In this document: piece after piece, positions 16,322 through 24,209 of the stretch
Position numbering within the stretch: position 1 is the stretch's first letter
How the letters are laid out: the number at the start of each line of letters is the position of its first letter
Source of the DNA: Kocuria palustris
GTDB lineage: Bacteria > Actinomycetota > Actinomycetes > Actinomycetales > Micrococcaceae
Assembly (NCBI RefSeq): GCF_007666205.1
Contig: NZ_VDOR01000001.1
Location: 124,001-188,000, forward strand
DNA: 64,000 bases
Direction: 5' to 3'
Position numbers and translations under genes: made by a program
Notes under the pieces: model-generated
Seen by the model: only the letters and a program-made list of their open reading frames with translations
Database searches by the model: none
What the model was told of the DNA's origin: nothing

Positions 16322-17152
16322 ATGGATGATCAGGGAACCTGGCCCGTGCCGCTGTCCGCGCAGGATGGGACCGACGCGCGCGCCTTCGACCGCCAGATGA
16401 TGGACGAGATCCGCTCGGACCCGCAGGCGCTGCAGGAGATCGGCGGCGTGAAGGGCAATGTGCTGATCGTGCTCGTGCCGTTCCTGGCGGCCGTCGCCGC
16501 GGTGATCCTGCTGCTGCAGTGGATGCGCGACGGCTCCTGGATCTGGTTCGCGCTGCTCGCGGTCGTGCTGATCGTCGCGGCGATCATCTGGATCGGACGC
16601 CTGCGCGCCGTCATGGGCCAGGCCCGTGAGGTCCTGGGCCGTGCGGCCACCGGCTCGGTCGGCTACGGCATCGGCATCATCCGCGATCTGCACCTCGAGT
16701 CGGAGGCCGAGAACGGCATGTCTTCCGACGACCCCGTCGACCCGGCCGAGGAGACGGGTCCCGCGGAGGGGGCCGGGCGGGCGGAGCACCTCGACGACAA
16801 CCGCACGCGGGCCGGCGTCGACGAGCCCGTGACGGCGGCGGATGCCTCGCAGCCGTCGGGGGCGACGGCGGCGGGAGCGCCGGAGGAGGCGGAGCCGTCC
16901 CCGGAGGACGGCGACGACCTCTCGTCGATCGAGGCCCGGCTGACCCTGGCGGTGACGCCGGCGCGGGGCAAGCCGTTCACGGCCGAGCTCACGCAGCGCT
17001 ACGCCACGATCGACGCCCTGCGCCTGGAGCGGGGACAGCACGGCCCCGTGCGCTATCTGCTGCGCGACCCCGAGGCCACCGCGGCCGTCGACAGCAGCCT
17101 CAGCCCCGAGGCCGTCGAGCGCCTGTATCGCGCCGCCGCGCTCAACGGCTGA
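16322..17152 (+). CDS. two-helix membrane protein with acidic linker, unknown function
   Basis: 276 residues that I do not recognise as a characterised family. After about 45 soluble residues come two membrane helices (VLIVLVPFLAAVAAVILL and FALLAVVLIVAAIIWIG). An Ala/Glu/Asp/Pro-rich linker of about 90 residues follows, then a compact soluble C-terminal domain of about 70 residues (RLTLAVTPARGKPFTAELTQ). ATG 16322 was preferred because AGGA lies eight bases upstream; ATG 16313 in the same frame is an alternative. It follows the dioxygenase by 50 bases and is followed by repeat array A2. The cytoplasmic domain may bind a partner, but this is a guess. Confidence 0.7.
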   Translation: MDDQGTWPVPLSAQDGTDARAFDRQMMDEIRSDPQALQEIGGVKGNVLIVLVPFLAAVAAVILLLQWMRDGSWIWFALLAVVLIVAAIIWIGRLRAVMGQAREVLGRAATGSVGYGIGIIRDLHLESEAENGMSSDDPVDPAEETGPAEGAGRAEHLDDNRTRAGVDEPVTAADASQPSGATAAGAPEEAEPSPEDGDDLSSIEARLTLAVTPARGKPFTAELTQRYATIDALRLERGQHGPVRYLLRDPEATAAVDSSLSPEAVERLYRAAALNG

Positions 17153-17198
17153 GGCCCCGCCCGGCAACAGCGAGGCCTCCCGCACCGTCCGGCGTCTG

Positions 17199-17376
17199 GC
17201 GACCGGCCGAACCTTCACCGCGCCGCGAGCGACCGGCCGAACTCTCACCGCACGACGATCCATTGGCCGCTTCTTCACCGATTCCACGACGAAACGGTGA
17301 AGAAGCGGCCACTCGCCTCGGGAGGGGTGAGGATTCGGCCACTCGCGTCGGGAGGGGTGAGGATTCGGCCACTCGC
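17199..17376. repeat. symmetric repeat array A2: same layout as array A1
   Basis: Direct copies of the 21-base core begin at 17199, 17229 and 17259. After a 16-base gap, inverted copies begin at 17296, 17326 and 17356, all at exactly 30-base steps. The last two inverted copies are identical over 30 bases, a sign of recent duplication or conversion. The centre forms a hairpin, CTTCTTCACCG against CGGTGAAGAAG. Like A1, the array lies between two convergent genes (stops at 17152 and 17465). Apart from this, the 300-base gap holds nothing that I can identify. Confidence 0.85.
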
Positions 17377-17464
17377 GGGGCGCGTCGGGCGGGGGCGCGT
17401 CGGCCGGGAGCGGGGCGGGCGGCATCAGGGGCGAGGCGCGCCCCGGCACCTCGGACGGGTCACC

Positions 17465-18211
17465 TCAGCTCGGCAGCTGCGGATCCGCGCCGTCGGCGAG
17501 GGCCTGGAGCCGATCGAGCAGCTTGGGGCTGAGGTCCTCCCCGGCCTCGAGCACCCGGGGCACGAGTTCCCGTTCGAGCGTCCGCGCCCGGAACGCCTCG
17601 GCGACCGTCACTCCGTGCCCGGGCCGGGAGGCCACCCGCACCTCGTCGCCGCGCCGGATCTCGCCGGCGCTCTCGACGGCCAGGTACGCCCCGGAGCGCG
17701 CCCGCTGCGTGAAGCGGCGGATCCAGCCCTGCTCCTGCATCACCCCGGCGAAGGTGCCGCACGGGATGCGCGGCTCGGTCACGCGCAGCCGGGCCGTTCC
17801 GATCTCCCAGACCTCGCCGATCACGGCGTCGTCCACGGCCACGCCCTCGAGCGTGAGGTTCTCGCCGAACATGCCGTCGTCGATCGCCCGGTCCAGCTCG
17901 CGCTCCCACCGGTCCAGCTCGGCCCGGTCGAACGCGTAGAGGGCCTGGAACCGGCCTCCGTGGTGCGCCCGATCGCCCACGAAGTCGCCCGCCGCCCCGG
18001 AGGCGACCGCGGCGGACGGATCCCTGGGCCCGGGATCGGCGATCGCCACGGGGCCGTCGACGGGCTCCTTGAAGATCCCCGTCGACACGCGGCGCGGCGC
18101 CGGGTTCTCGCGCTCGGCGCCGATGTTGAGGCTGCGCACGATCCCTCGGCCCTGGAACGGAGGGTCCGCGGGGGCGCCGCCGTCGTGCGGCTGCGGGAGA
18201 TGCACGGTCAT
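17465..18211 (-). CDS. MOSC-domain protein (YiiM-like)
   Basis: 248 residues. The MOSC pattern is clear: GDFVGDRAHHGGRFQALYAFDR, then FGENLTLEGVAVDDAVIGEVWEIG, then TEPRIPCGTFAGVM with the conserved cysteine that carries sulfur or binds molybdenum cofactor. Domains of this type occur in molybdenum-cofactor sulfurases and in enzymes reducing N-hydroxylated compounds (YiiM). No NifS-like or beta-barrel partner domain is attached. ATG start at 18211. It is convergent with the preceding gene across repeat array A2, and its promoter must lie in the 208-base gap before nhaA. Confidence 0.85.
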   Translation of the reverse strand: MTVHLPQPHDGGAPADPPFQGRGIVRSLNIGAERENPAPRRVSTGIFKEPVDGPVAIADPGPRDPSAAVASGAAGDFVGDRAHHGGRFQALYAFDRAELDRWERELDRAIDDGMFGENLTLEGVAVDDAVIGEVWEIGTARLRVTEPRIPCGTFAGVMQEQGWIRRFTQRARSGAYLAVESAGEIRRGDEVRVASRPGHGVTVAEAFRARTLERELVPRVLEAGEDLSPKLLDRLQALADGADPQLPS

Positions 18212-18419
18212 GTCGGCAGACTAGACCCTGCTGCCTGGGGTCGCCCCGCGCCCTTTGCTACGGTGGCCGCTGGTGAGCCGGGAAGTCTGGTCGGCCCGCG
18301 AGAGCGGAATGCACACAGCAGTGCCCGCACGCAGGCCGTCCCCACCCTCCGAAGCGACTCCTTCCCGGTCGTCGTCCGGCGAGGACGCGCTGCTGCGGGA
18401 CGAACCCCACAGGAGCTCG

Positions 18420-19817
18420 ATGACACCGCCCGCAACGACCGCCGACGCCCCCCAGGGCGACGCCCCCGACAAGCCGACCTACGGCGCCGCCGACACTCCC
18501 TCCGAGAGCGGCCTCGGCCGACTGCTGCGCTCGGAGCCGGTCGCCGGCGTCCTGCTGCTGATCGCGACCGTCCTGGCGCTGATCGCCGCGAACGCGCCCG
18601 TGCTGCGCGATCTCTACGAGTCGGTCAGCGACTTCCACTTCGGCCCCGTGCTGGGCGATCCGGACAGCCCGCTGCTGAGCCTGGACCTGAGCGTGAGCCA
18701 CTGGGCCGCGGACGGCCTGCTGGCCGTGTTCTTCTTCCTGGTGGGCCTGGAGCTCAAGCAGGAGTTCGTGGACGGCGAGCTGCGCAATCCCGGCAAGGCG
18801 GCCGTGCCGATCGCCGCGGCCGCGGGCGGCGTGATCCTGCCGGCTCTGATCTTCGCGGCCATCGTCTCCGCGGGAGGCGGCGAGGCGCTCGGCGGCTGGG
18901 CCGTGCCCACCGCGACCGACATCGCCTTCGCGACCGCCGTCCTGGCCATCGTCGGCTCGCACCTGCCGCTGGCCATGCGCACGTTCCTGCTGACGCTGGC
19001 CGTCGTCGACGACCTGATCGCCATCACGATCATCGCGGTGTTCTACACGTCGGATCTGAGCCTGGGGCACCTGGGCGCTGCGATCGTGCCGATCGCGGTC
19101 TTCGCCGTGCTGGCCAGGAAGGGCCAGCGGACGTTCTCCGAGAAGGCGTGGACGTCCTGGCTCGTGCTGTTCCCGCTCGGCGCGATCACGTGGGCACTGT
19201 TCTACAACTCGGGCGTCCACGCGACGATCGCCGGGGTGGTGCTGGCCTTCATGGTCCCGGTGCACCCGTCCCGGAAGCAGGGCGACGGCACCGGGGCGGC
19301 AGGCCTGGCCTCCCACCTGGAGCACCGCGTCCGCCCGTTCTCGGCGGCACTGTGCGTGCCGATCTTCGCGTTCTTCTCCGCCGGCGTGTTCGTGGGCGGA
19401 TGGAGCGGACTGACCGAGGCCTGGACCTCGGCCACCGCCCTGGGCGTGATCGCGGGCCTGGTGATCGGCAAGGCGCTGGGCATCACCGGCACCACGTTCC
19501 TGGTCACGCGGATCAGGCGGTTCAACCTGGATCCGGACATCCAGTGGATCGACGTGCTCGGGCTCGCGCTGCTCGGCGGCATCGGCTTCACGGTCTCGCT
19601 GCTGATCAGCGAGCTCTCGTTCGGCTCCGGCTCGGAGCTGGACGCCACCGCGAAGGTCGGCATCCTGACCGGCTCGGTGCTCGCCGCGATCCTGGGCGGC
19701 ACGCTGCTGTCCGTGCGCAACCGGCACTACCGCAGGCTCGGCGAGGCCGGGCCCCAGGCAGAGGCCCGGAACGAGTCCGGGGACCGCGGCTCGGACATGA
19801 TCCCCAGCCGGGACTGA
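18420..19817 (+). CDS. nhaA: Na+/H+ antiporter NhaA
   Basis: 465 residues with 12 membrane helices. The ion-binding pair of aspartates is seen in LLTLAVVDDLIAITI, and the unwound helix 4 in WAVPTATDIAFATAVLAIVG, both diagnostic for NhaA. The function is pH-dependent export of Na+ in exchange for protons across the cytoplasmic membrane. ATG 18420 has AGGAG six bases upstream; an in-frame extension to 18255 is leader-like. The N-terminal ~35 residues are a hydrophilic extension. A strong 19-base-pair hairpin ends the unit. Confidence 0.95.
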   Translation: MTPPATTADAPQGDAPDKPTYGAADTPSESGLGRLLRSEPVAGVLLLIATVLALIAANAPVLRDLYESVSDFHFGPVLGDPDSPLLSLDLSVSHWAADGLLAVFFFLVGLELKQEFVDGELRNPGKAAVPIAAAAGGVILPALIFAAIVSAGGGEALGGWAVPTATDIAFATAVLAIVGSHLPLAMRTFLLTLAVVDDLIAITIIAVFYTSDLSLGHLGAAIVPIAVFAVLARKGQRTFSEKAWTSWLVLFPLGAITWALFYNSGVHATIAGVVLAFMVPVHPSRKQGDGTGAAGLASHLEHRVRPFSAALCVPIFAFFSAGVFVGGWSGLTEAWTSATALGVIAGLVIGKALGITGTTFLVTRIRRFNLDPDIQWIDVLGLALLGGIGFTVSLLISELSFGSGSELDATAKVGILTGSVLAAILGGTLLSVRNRHYRRLGEAGPQAEARNESGDRGSDMIPSRD

Positions 19818-19851
19818 CTGCCTGCCCCGCACCGCATCGCACCGGATCACG

Positions 19852-19894
19852 ACGACGGGAGGGCCGGGACTCGATGTCCCGGCCCTCCCGTCGT
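19852..19894. terminator. bidirectional terminator hairpin between nhaA and the next convergent gene
   Basis: A perfect 19-base-pair stem (19852-19870 against 19876-19894) with a 5-base loop, placed between two convergent stop codons. It should stop transcription from both sides. Confidence 0.85.
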
Positions 19895-19966
19895 GCGGCG
19901 GCGCGGCGGACCCGGCTCAGCCGGAGCGGGGCCGCGGCTCAGCCGCCCGGCGCCCGCCCGCCCGGG

Positions 19967-20437
19967 TCACTCCCGGGCGCCGGCCGCCGAGGAGCCCGAC
20001 GGGCGCGCGGAGCCGGGCACCGCGGTGGAGCCGGCGCGGGAGTACGCCGACTTGTCGCCCTTGCCGGGCTTGCCGTCGCGCGGGGCGGGGACGGCGGCGC
20101 GCGTGCTCTCGACCGGCTGCCCGTCGGCATCGCGGACGGCGTCGGCCTCGATCTCCGCATCGGGGGCGGCGGCGTCGCGCAGCGCCATGCGCTCGCGCGC
20201 GGAGCGATCGGCGTCGCCGGGGCGGGCCGACACGCGGCGGGTGCCGTCGCCGGGGCGGTCGGCGGGCCGGTCGTCGATCTCGGTGACCGCCACGGCCGTG
20301 ATGTTCAGTGCGATGCCGGCCAGGCCGAGCACCCAGGCGAGGACGAACCAGCCGAAGCTCGCGAACAGCAGGGCCAGGAGGACCAGGCCCAGCGAGGTCA
20401 GGACGGCGGGAGTGAGGCGTCGGAAGTCGAACTTCAT
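19967..20437 (-). CDS. small two-helix membrane protein with disordered tail, unknown
   Basis: 156 residues. Residues 8-50 hold two hydrophobic helices (LTSLGLVLLALLFASFGWFV and VLGLAGIALNITAVAV). The rest is low in hydrophobics and rich in Arg, Asp, Ala, Gly and Pro, so probably disordered and cytoplasmic. No enzymatic motif is visible. Similar short proteins are common in Micrococcales and uncharacterised. ATG start at 20437. It is divergent from the sirtuin gene, with 103 bases between the starts. Confidence 0.65.
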   Translation of the reverse strand: MKFDFRRLTPAVLTSLGLVLLALLFASFGWFVLAWVLGLAGIALNITAVAVTEIDDRPADRPGDGTRRVSARPGDADRSARERMALRDAAAPDAEIEADAVRDADGQPVESTRAAVPAPRDGKPGKGDKSAYSRAGSTAVPGSARPSGSSAAGARE

Positions 20438-20540
20438 GGGTCCATTCCATCACAGGCAGATCAGGGGGACCTGCCTGCGCGGATGTGGTGAGCGACTCTC
20501 CCAGCAGAGGCCCAGCCGATGAGCGCCTACCGTGGAGGAC

Positions 20541-21401
20541 ATGAGCGAGAACCAGAAGGCCCAGGAGCCGGAGGAGTCCCTGACGCAGCGCGCCGGCCGG
20601 CTCAACGACCAGCTCCGGGCGATCGGCCCGGACGTGCTCGACCTGTGCCGCTCGGCCTCCAAGGTCGCCGTGCTCTCCGGCGCGGGGATCTCCGCGGAGT
20701 CCGGCGTGCCCACGTTCCGCGCCCCGGAGACCGGCCTGTGGGCCCGGTACTCCCCGCAGGAGCTGGCCACCCCCGAGGCGTGGGAGGCCGATCCCGAGCT
20801 CGTGTGGGCCTGGTATATGCAGCGAGCGCGATATGTCCGCCAGTGCGCCCCGAATCCCGGGCACCGTGCGCTGGCCTCCTGGAGCGAGTACGCCGAGGTC
20901 TCGATCGCCACGCAGAACATCGACGACCTGCACGAGCGGGGCGGGTCCTCGTCGGTCTCGCACCTGCACGGCTCCCTCTACTCGTTCCGATGCTCGCAGT
21001 GCGGGCGCCCGGCCGATCAGTGGCAGGTCGCCGACCTGCGCCTCGGGGAGCCGCCCCTGGAGGAGCCGCAGCCCGAGGCCCCGCCCGAGTGCCTGGAGTG
21101 CGACGGGCCCATCCGCCCGGACGTCACGTGGTTCGGCGAGGCCCTGCCCGAGGGCGCCTTCGACGAGGCCGAGTCCGCGATGGCCGCGGCAGAGCTGGTG
21201 CTCGTGGTCGGGACGTCGGGACTCGTGCAGCCGGCCGCCTCCCTGCCGCTGACGGCCCTGGGGCTCGGCGTCCCGGTCGTGGAGATCAATCCGGAGCCGA
21301 CCGGCTTCTCCTCCTACGCCGATCACAGCGTCCAGCTCCCGTCGGGGACGGCGCTGCCGCTCATGCTCTCCGCCGCCCGCCGCAGCCCGGGCCGAGCCTG
21401 A
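20541..21401 (+). CDS. Sir2-family NAD-dependent deacylase (class III, SIRT5/CobB-like)
   Basis: 286 residues. NAD-binding GAGISAESGVPTFR, catalytic TQNIDDLHERGG with HG (HLHGSLYSF), and a zinc ribbon CSQC...CLEC are all present, followed by RPDVTWFGEALP. The motif Y-x-x-R (WYMQR), which in SIRT5/CobB recognises succinyl or malonyl groups, is intact, so both deacetylation and desuccinylation are plausible. Compared with short bacterial CobB it has an N-terminal extension of about 40 residues. ATG 20541 sits right after GTGGAGGAC; GTG 20532 in the same frame is part of the ribosome site. It is followed 37 bases later by the aldo/keto reductase-like gene. Confidence 0.92.
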   Translation: MSENQKAQEPEESLTQRAGRLNDQLRAIGPDVLDLCRSASKVAVLSGAGISAESGVPTFRAPETGLWARYSPQELATPEAWEADPELVWAWYMQRARYVRQCAPNPGHRALASWSEYAEVSIATQNIDDLHERGGSSSVSHLHGSLYSFRCSQCGRPADQWQVADLRLGEPPLEEPQPEAPPECLECDGPIRPDVTWFGEALPEGAFDEAESAMAAAELVLVVGTSGLVQPAASLPLTALGLGVPVVEINPEPTGFSSYADHSVQLPSGTALPLMLSAARRSPGRA

Positions 21402-21438
21402 GCTCGAGCCCCGTCCCGCATCCCCGCAGAGGAGATCC

Positions 21439-22263
21439 ATGACAGCACCCCGACTGACCATGCTCGACGAGCGCACGATCCCGCAGCTGGGCGTGGGCAC
21501 CCGGACCATGGACCCCGGTGATGTCCAGAGAGCCGTCGAGGCCGCCCTGGAGACCGGGTACCGCCACATCGACGCCGCTGCGCTGCACGGCGGCGAGCAG
21601 GCCGTGGCCCGGGCGGTCGCGGCCTCCGGTCTGCCCCGGGAGGACCTCTTCCTCGCGGCCGAGCTCCCGGAGGGGGCCCGCGGGCGCGATGACGTGATGG
21701 CCGCCTGCGATGCCGCGCTCGAGCGGCTCGGCACGGACCACGTCGACCTGTGCCTCCTGCGCCGACCGGGTCCGCAGGCCGACGACCGGCCGGCGGCCTG
21801 GAGGGCGATGGGCGAGATCCGGGACTCGGGGCTGGCCCGGTCCGTCGGCGTCGCCGACGTCCCCGCCGGGATGCTCCAGGAGGCCGTGGACACGGGCGTC
21901 ATGCCGATGGTCCATCAGATCGAGCTGCATCCCTGGTTCCCGCAGATCGAGATGCGGGCGGCGGCCGCCGCCCACGGGATCCTCACCGAGGCCCGGTCCC
22001 CCCTGAGCCGGGGCGAGCAGCTGCTCGAGGACCCCGTCATCGTCGGGATCGCCGAGGAGATCGGGGCCACCCCCGCTCAGACCGTCCTGGCCTGGCACCT
22101 GGCGATCGGCGACGTCGTCGTCCCCACATCCGTCACACCCGAGCACATCCGGGAGAACTGGGGCGCGCTGGACATCGTCCTGGGCGAGGAGGAGCTCGAG
22201 CAGATCACCGCGCTGGGCAGGGAGGACGGGCGAGTGGGCCGGACCGCCGCGCAGCTCGGCTGA
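21439..22263 (+). CDS. aldo/keto reductase-fold protein lacking the catalytic tetrad
   Basis: 274 residues that align end to end with AKR5 (2,5-diketogluconate reductase) proteins: IPQLGVG, YRHIDAA, SGLPREDLF, VHQIELHPWFPQ, TPAQTVLAWHL. Of the tetrad Asp-Tyr-Lys-His only Asp (HIDAA) remains. Tyr is replaced by His (AALHGGE, normally AAxYGNE), Lys by Glu (LAAELPE, normally TTKLW) and His by Arg (CLLRRPGP, normally LxHWP). The NADP-phosphate site PKS-x4-R also reads PTSVTPEH. It is therefore probably not a normal reductase. It lies 37 bases after the sirtuin gene and may share its transcript. ATG start at 21439 with GAGGAGA upstream. Confidence 0.85.
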   Translation: MTAPRLTMLDERTIPQLGVGTRTMDPGDVQRAVEAALETGYRHIDAAALHGGEQAVARAVAASGLPREDLFLAAELPEGARGRDDVMAACDAALERLGTDHVDLCLLRRPGPQADDRPAAWRAMGEIRDSGLARSVGVADVPAGMLQEAVDTGVMPMVHQIELHPWFPQIEMRAAAAAHGILTEARSPLSRGEQLLEDPVIVGIAEEIGATPAQTVLAWHLAIGDVVVPTSVTPEHIRENWGALDIVLGEEELEQITALGREDGRVGRTAAQLG

Positions 22264-22338
22264 GCCCGCGCTCCCGTCGTCGCGCGGCATCTCCTGCGCG
22301 GACACGGCGGATGTGCCGCATCCGCGACGCGGCGGTCG

Positions 22339-22382
22339 TACAGTGGGCGCACCCTGTGGGGTCCATCACAGCTTCCTGTGAT
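22339..22382 (+). promoter_or_regulatory. -10 element and palindrome upstream of the APC permease
   Basis: TACAGT (22339-22344) could be a -10. About 20 bases downstream is a perfect palindrome ATCACAG-CTTC-CTGTGAT (22365-22382), placed where a repressor could block a transcript of the permease gene. It could also act as an RNA hairpin in the leader. Confidence 0.35.
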
Positions 22383-22446
22383 GCCGTGAGCAGCGCACCA
22401 CCTGCCCCCGGCAGACCCCTCCGCCACTGTCCCCGGGAGACATCCA

Positions 22447-23979
22447 GTGAGCACCAACTCGCGCGAGAGCGCGCCGTCCGACCCGCGCGGCACCTCCACA
22501 GACGGCGCCCCGCCCATCGAGAGCGGAGACCTGGCCAAGGTCATGGGCCCCGGCCTGCTGCTGCTGTTCATCGTCGGCGACATCCTGGGCACGGGCGTCT
22601 ACGCCCTGACCGGAACGATCGCCGGCGAGATCGGCGGCGCGGCCTGGGCCCCGATCCTGCTGGCGTTCTTCGTCGCCACGGTCACCGCCTTCTCCTACCT
22701 GGAGATGGTGACCAAGTACCCCGGCGCCTCGGGCGCCGCCCTCTACACCCACAAGGCCTTCGGCATCGGCCTGCTGACGTTCATGGTCACCTTCGCGGTG
22801 CTGGCCTCGGGCCTGACCTCCGCGTCGACGGCCGCGCGCACCGTGGCCTCGAACCTCGTGGCCGGCTTCGGCTGGGAGGACCCGCCCATCACCGCCGTGA
22901 CCCTCATGGCCGTGGGCTTCATGTTCCTGCTCATGATCATCAATCTGCGCAGCGTCAAGGAGTCCCTGATGCTGAACGTGGTGCTGACCTGCATCGAGCT
23001 CAGCGGCCTGGCGATCGTGATCCTCATCGGCCTGTGGGCGGTCACGCAGGGCAACGCGGACTTCTCGCGGACCATGATCTTCGAGACGCCGGAGGACAAG
23101 TCCCTGTTCCTGGTGCTGACCTCCGTCACCTCGCTGGCCTTCTTCTCCTTCGTGGGCTTCGAGGACTCGGTCAACATGGTCGAGGAGACCAAGGACCCGC
23201 AGCGGACCTTTCCGCGGATCATGCTGATCGGCCTGTGCATCACCGGCGCGGTCTACGTCCTGGTCTCCATCCTGGCCGTGGCCGTCGTGCCGATCGGCGT
23301 GCTGGGCGAGTCCACGACCCCGCTGCTCGAGGTCGTCAACGCCGGCGCCCCGGGTATTCCGATCGGGGCGATCTACCCGTTCCTGACGATCTTCGCGGTG
23401 GCCAACACCGCGCTGATCAACATGCTCATGGCCTCGCGCCTGCTCTACGGCATGGCTGCCCAGGGCGTGCTGCCGGGCTTCCTGTCCAAGGTCAGCACCA
23501 AGCACTCCGTGCCGTGGGCCTCGGTGGTCTTCACCACCCTGCTGGCCGCCGCGCTGATCCTCGTGGTCGGCCAGCTCATGGCCAAGGAGACCGCCGCCGC
23601 GCTCGGCGGCACGACCGCCCTGCTCCTGCTCGGCGTCTTCGCCGTGGTCAACGTCTCCGTGATCGTGCTGCGCCGCGACCGGTCCCGCGAGGGCACCGGG
23701 TACTTCCGGGCCCCGACGTTCATCCCGTTCGTCGGCGCGGCCACCACGCTGTTCCTCATCGGCCCGTGGGCCCAGGACCCGATCGAGTACCAGATCGCGG
23801 CCGTCCTGCTGGGCATCGGCCTGCTGCTCTCGGCGCTCAACTGGGCCTACAAGCGCTTCGTGAAGCACGAGCCCATGGGCTTCGAGGACACCCAGGCCAT
23901 CGCCCATCTCGGCGAGGAGCCGCACGGCCACGACATCCGCGGAGAGCATCGCTCGACCCACGATCGCCCGCAGCGGTGA
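22447..23979 (+). CDS. APC-family amino acid permease
   Basis: 510 residues with 12 or more membrane helices. The APC consensus is clear: IVGDILGTGVYALTGTIAGEIGG in helix 1 and FFSFVGFEDSVNMVEETKDPQRTFP in the helix 6 to 7 region. It is a proton- or sodium-coupled amino-acid importer of the plasma membrane; a CAT/LAT-like substrate range is likely but not readable. GTG start at 22447 behind GGGAG. It is monocistronic, with a palindrome in its leader and a 14-base-pair terminator hairpin after it. Confidence 0.85.
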   Translation: MSTNSRESAPSDPRGTSTDGAPPIESGDLAKVMGPGLLLLFIVGDILGTGVYALTGTIAGEIGGAAWAPILLAFFVATVTAFSYLEMVTKYPGASGAALYTHKAFGIGLLTFMVTFAVLASGLTSASTAARTVASNLVAGFGWEDPPITAVTLMAVGFMFLLMIINLRSVKESLMLNVVLTCIELSGLAIVILIGLWAVTQGNADFSRTMIFETPEDKSLFLVLTSVTSLAFFSFVGFEDSVNMVEETKDPQRTFPRIMLIGLCITGAVYVLVSILAVAVVPIGVLGESTTPLLEVVNAGAPGIPIGAIYPFLTIFAVANTALINMLMASRLLYGMAAQGVLPGFLSKVSTKHSVPWASVVFTTLLAAALILVVGQLMAKETAAALGGTTALLLLGVFAVVNVSVIVLRRDRSREGTGYFRAPTFIPFVGAATTLFLIGPWAQDPIEYQIAAVLLGIGLLLSALNWAYKRFVKHEPMGFEDTQAIAHLGEEPHGHDIRGEHRSTHDRPQR

Positions 23980-24015
23980 TCATCGCCCCGCCCGCGGCGG
24001 GGATGCGGTGACCGC

Positions 24016-24048
24016 GAGGGGCCCGTCGACTCGCTCGACGGGCCCCTC
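24016..24048 (+). terminator. terminator of the APC permease gene
   Basis: A perfect 14-base-pair stem (24016-24029 against 24035-24048) with a 5-base loop, 36 bases after the stop. Confidence 0.8.
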
Positions 24049-24159
24049 CGCCGTCCCGGTCGCCGGGACCGGGGACTTCCCGCAGGCGCGGGTCGCCAGG
24101 ACCGACCCTCCGCAGCCGGCCGCCGGGACCGGGGGAGCGGGCAGCGCGCCGCGGCACGA

Positions 24160-24196
24160 CGAAGGGCGCATCTCCCGCGGGGAGATGCGCCCTTCG
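24160..24196 (-). terminator. terminator of the PAP2-like gene
   Basis: A perfect 17-base-pair stem (24160-24176 against 24180-24196) with a 3-base loop. It is immediately downstream of the stop at 24210 on the minus strand. Confidence 0.8.
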
Positions 24197-24209
24197 GACA
24201 GCGCGGCGA

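Noticed and set aside
12568-17376. CRISPR array
   Set aside because: Repeats face each other and have nearly constant, similar spacers; no cas genes. They are better described as inverted repeat arrays.
18212-18419. Riboswitch upstream of nhaA
   Set aside because: The leader is 208 bases, but I could not recognise a conserved sodium- or ligand-binding motif or a clear alternative hairpin pair.
17297-20491. 1064-residue plus-strand frame
   Set aside because: It crosses repeat array A2, the MOSC gene on the other strand and nhaA in a wrong frame; it has no domain sequence.
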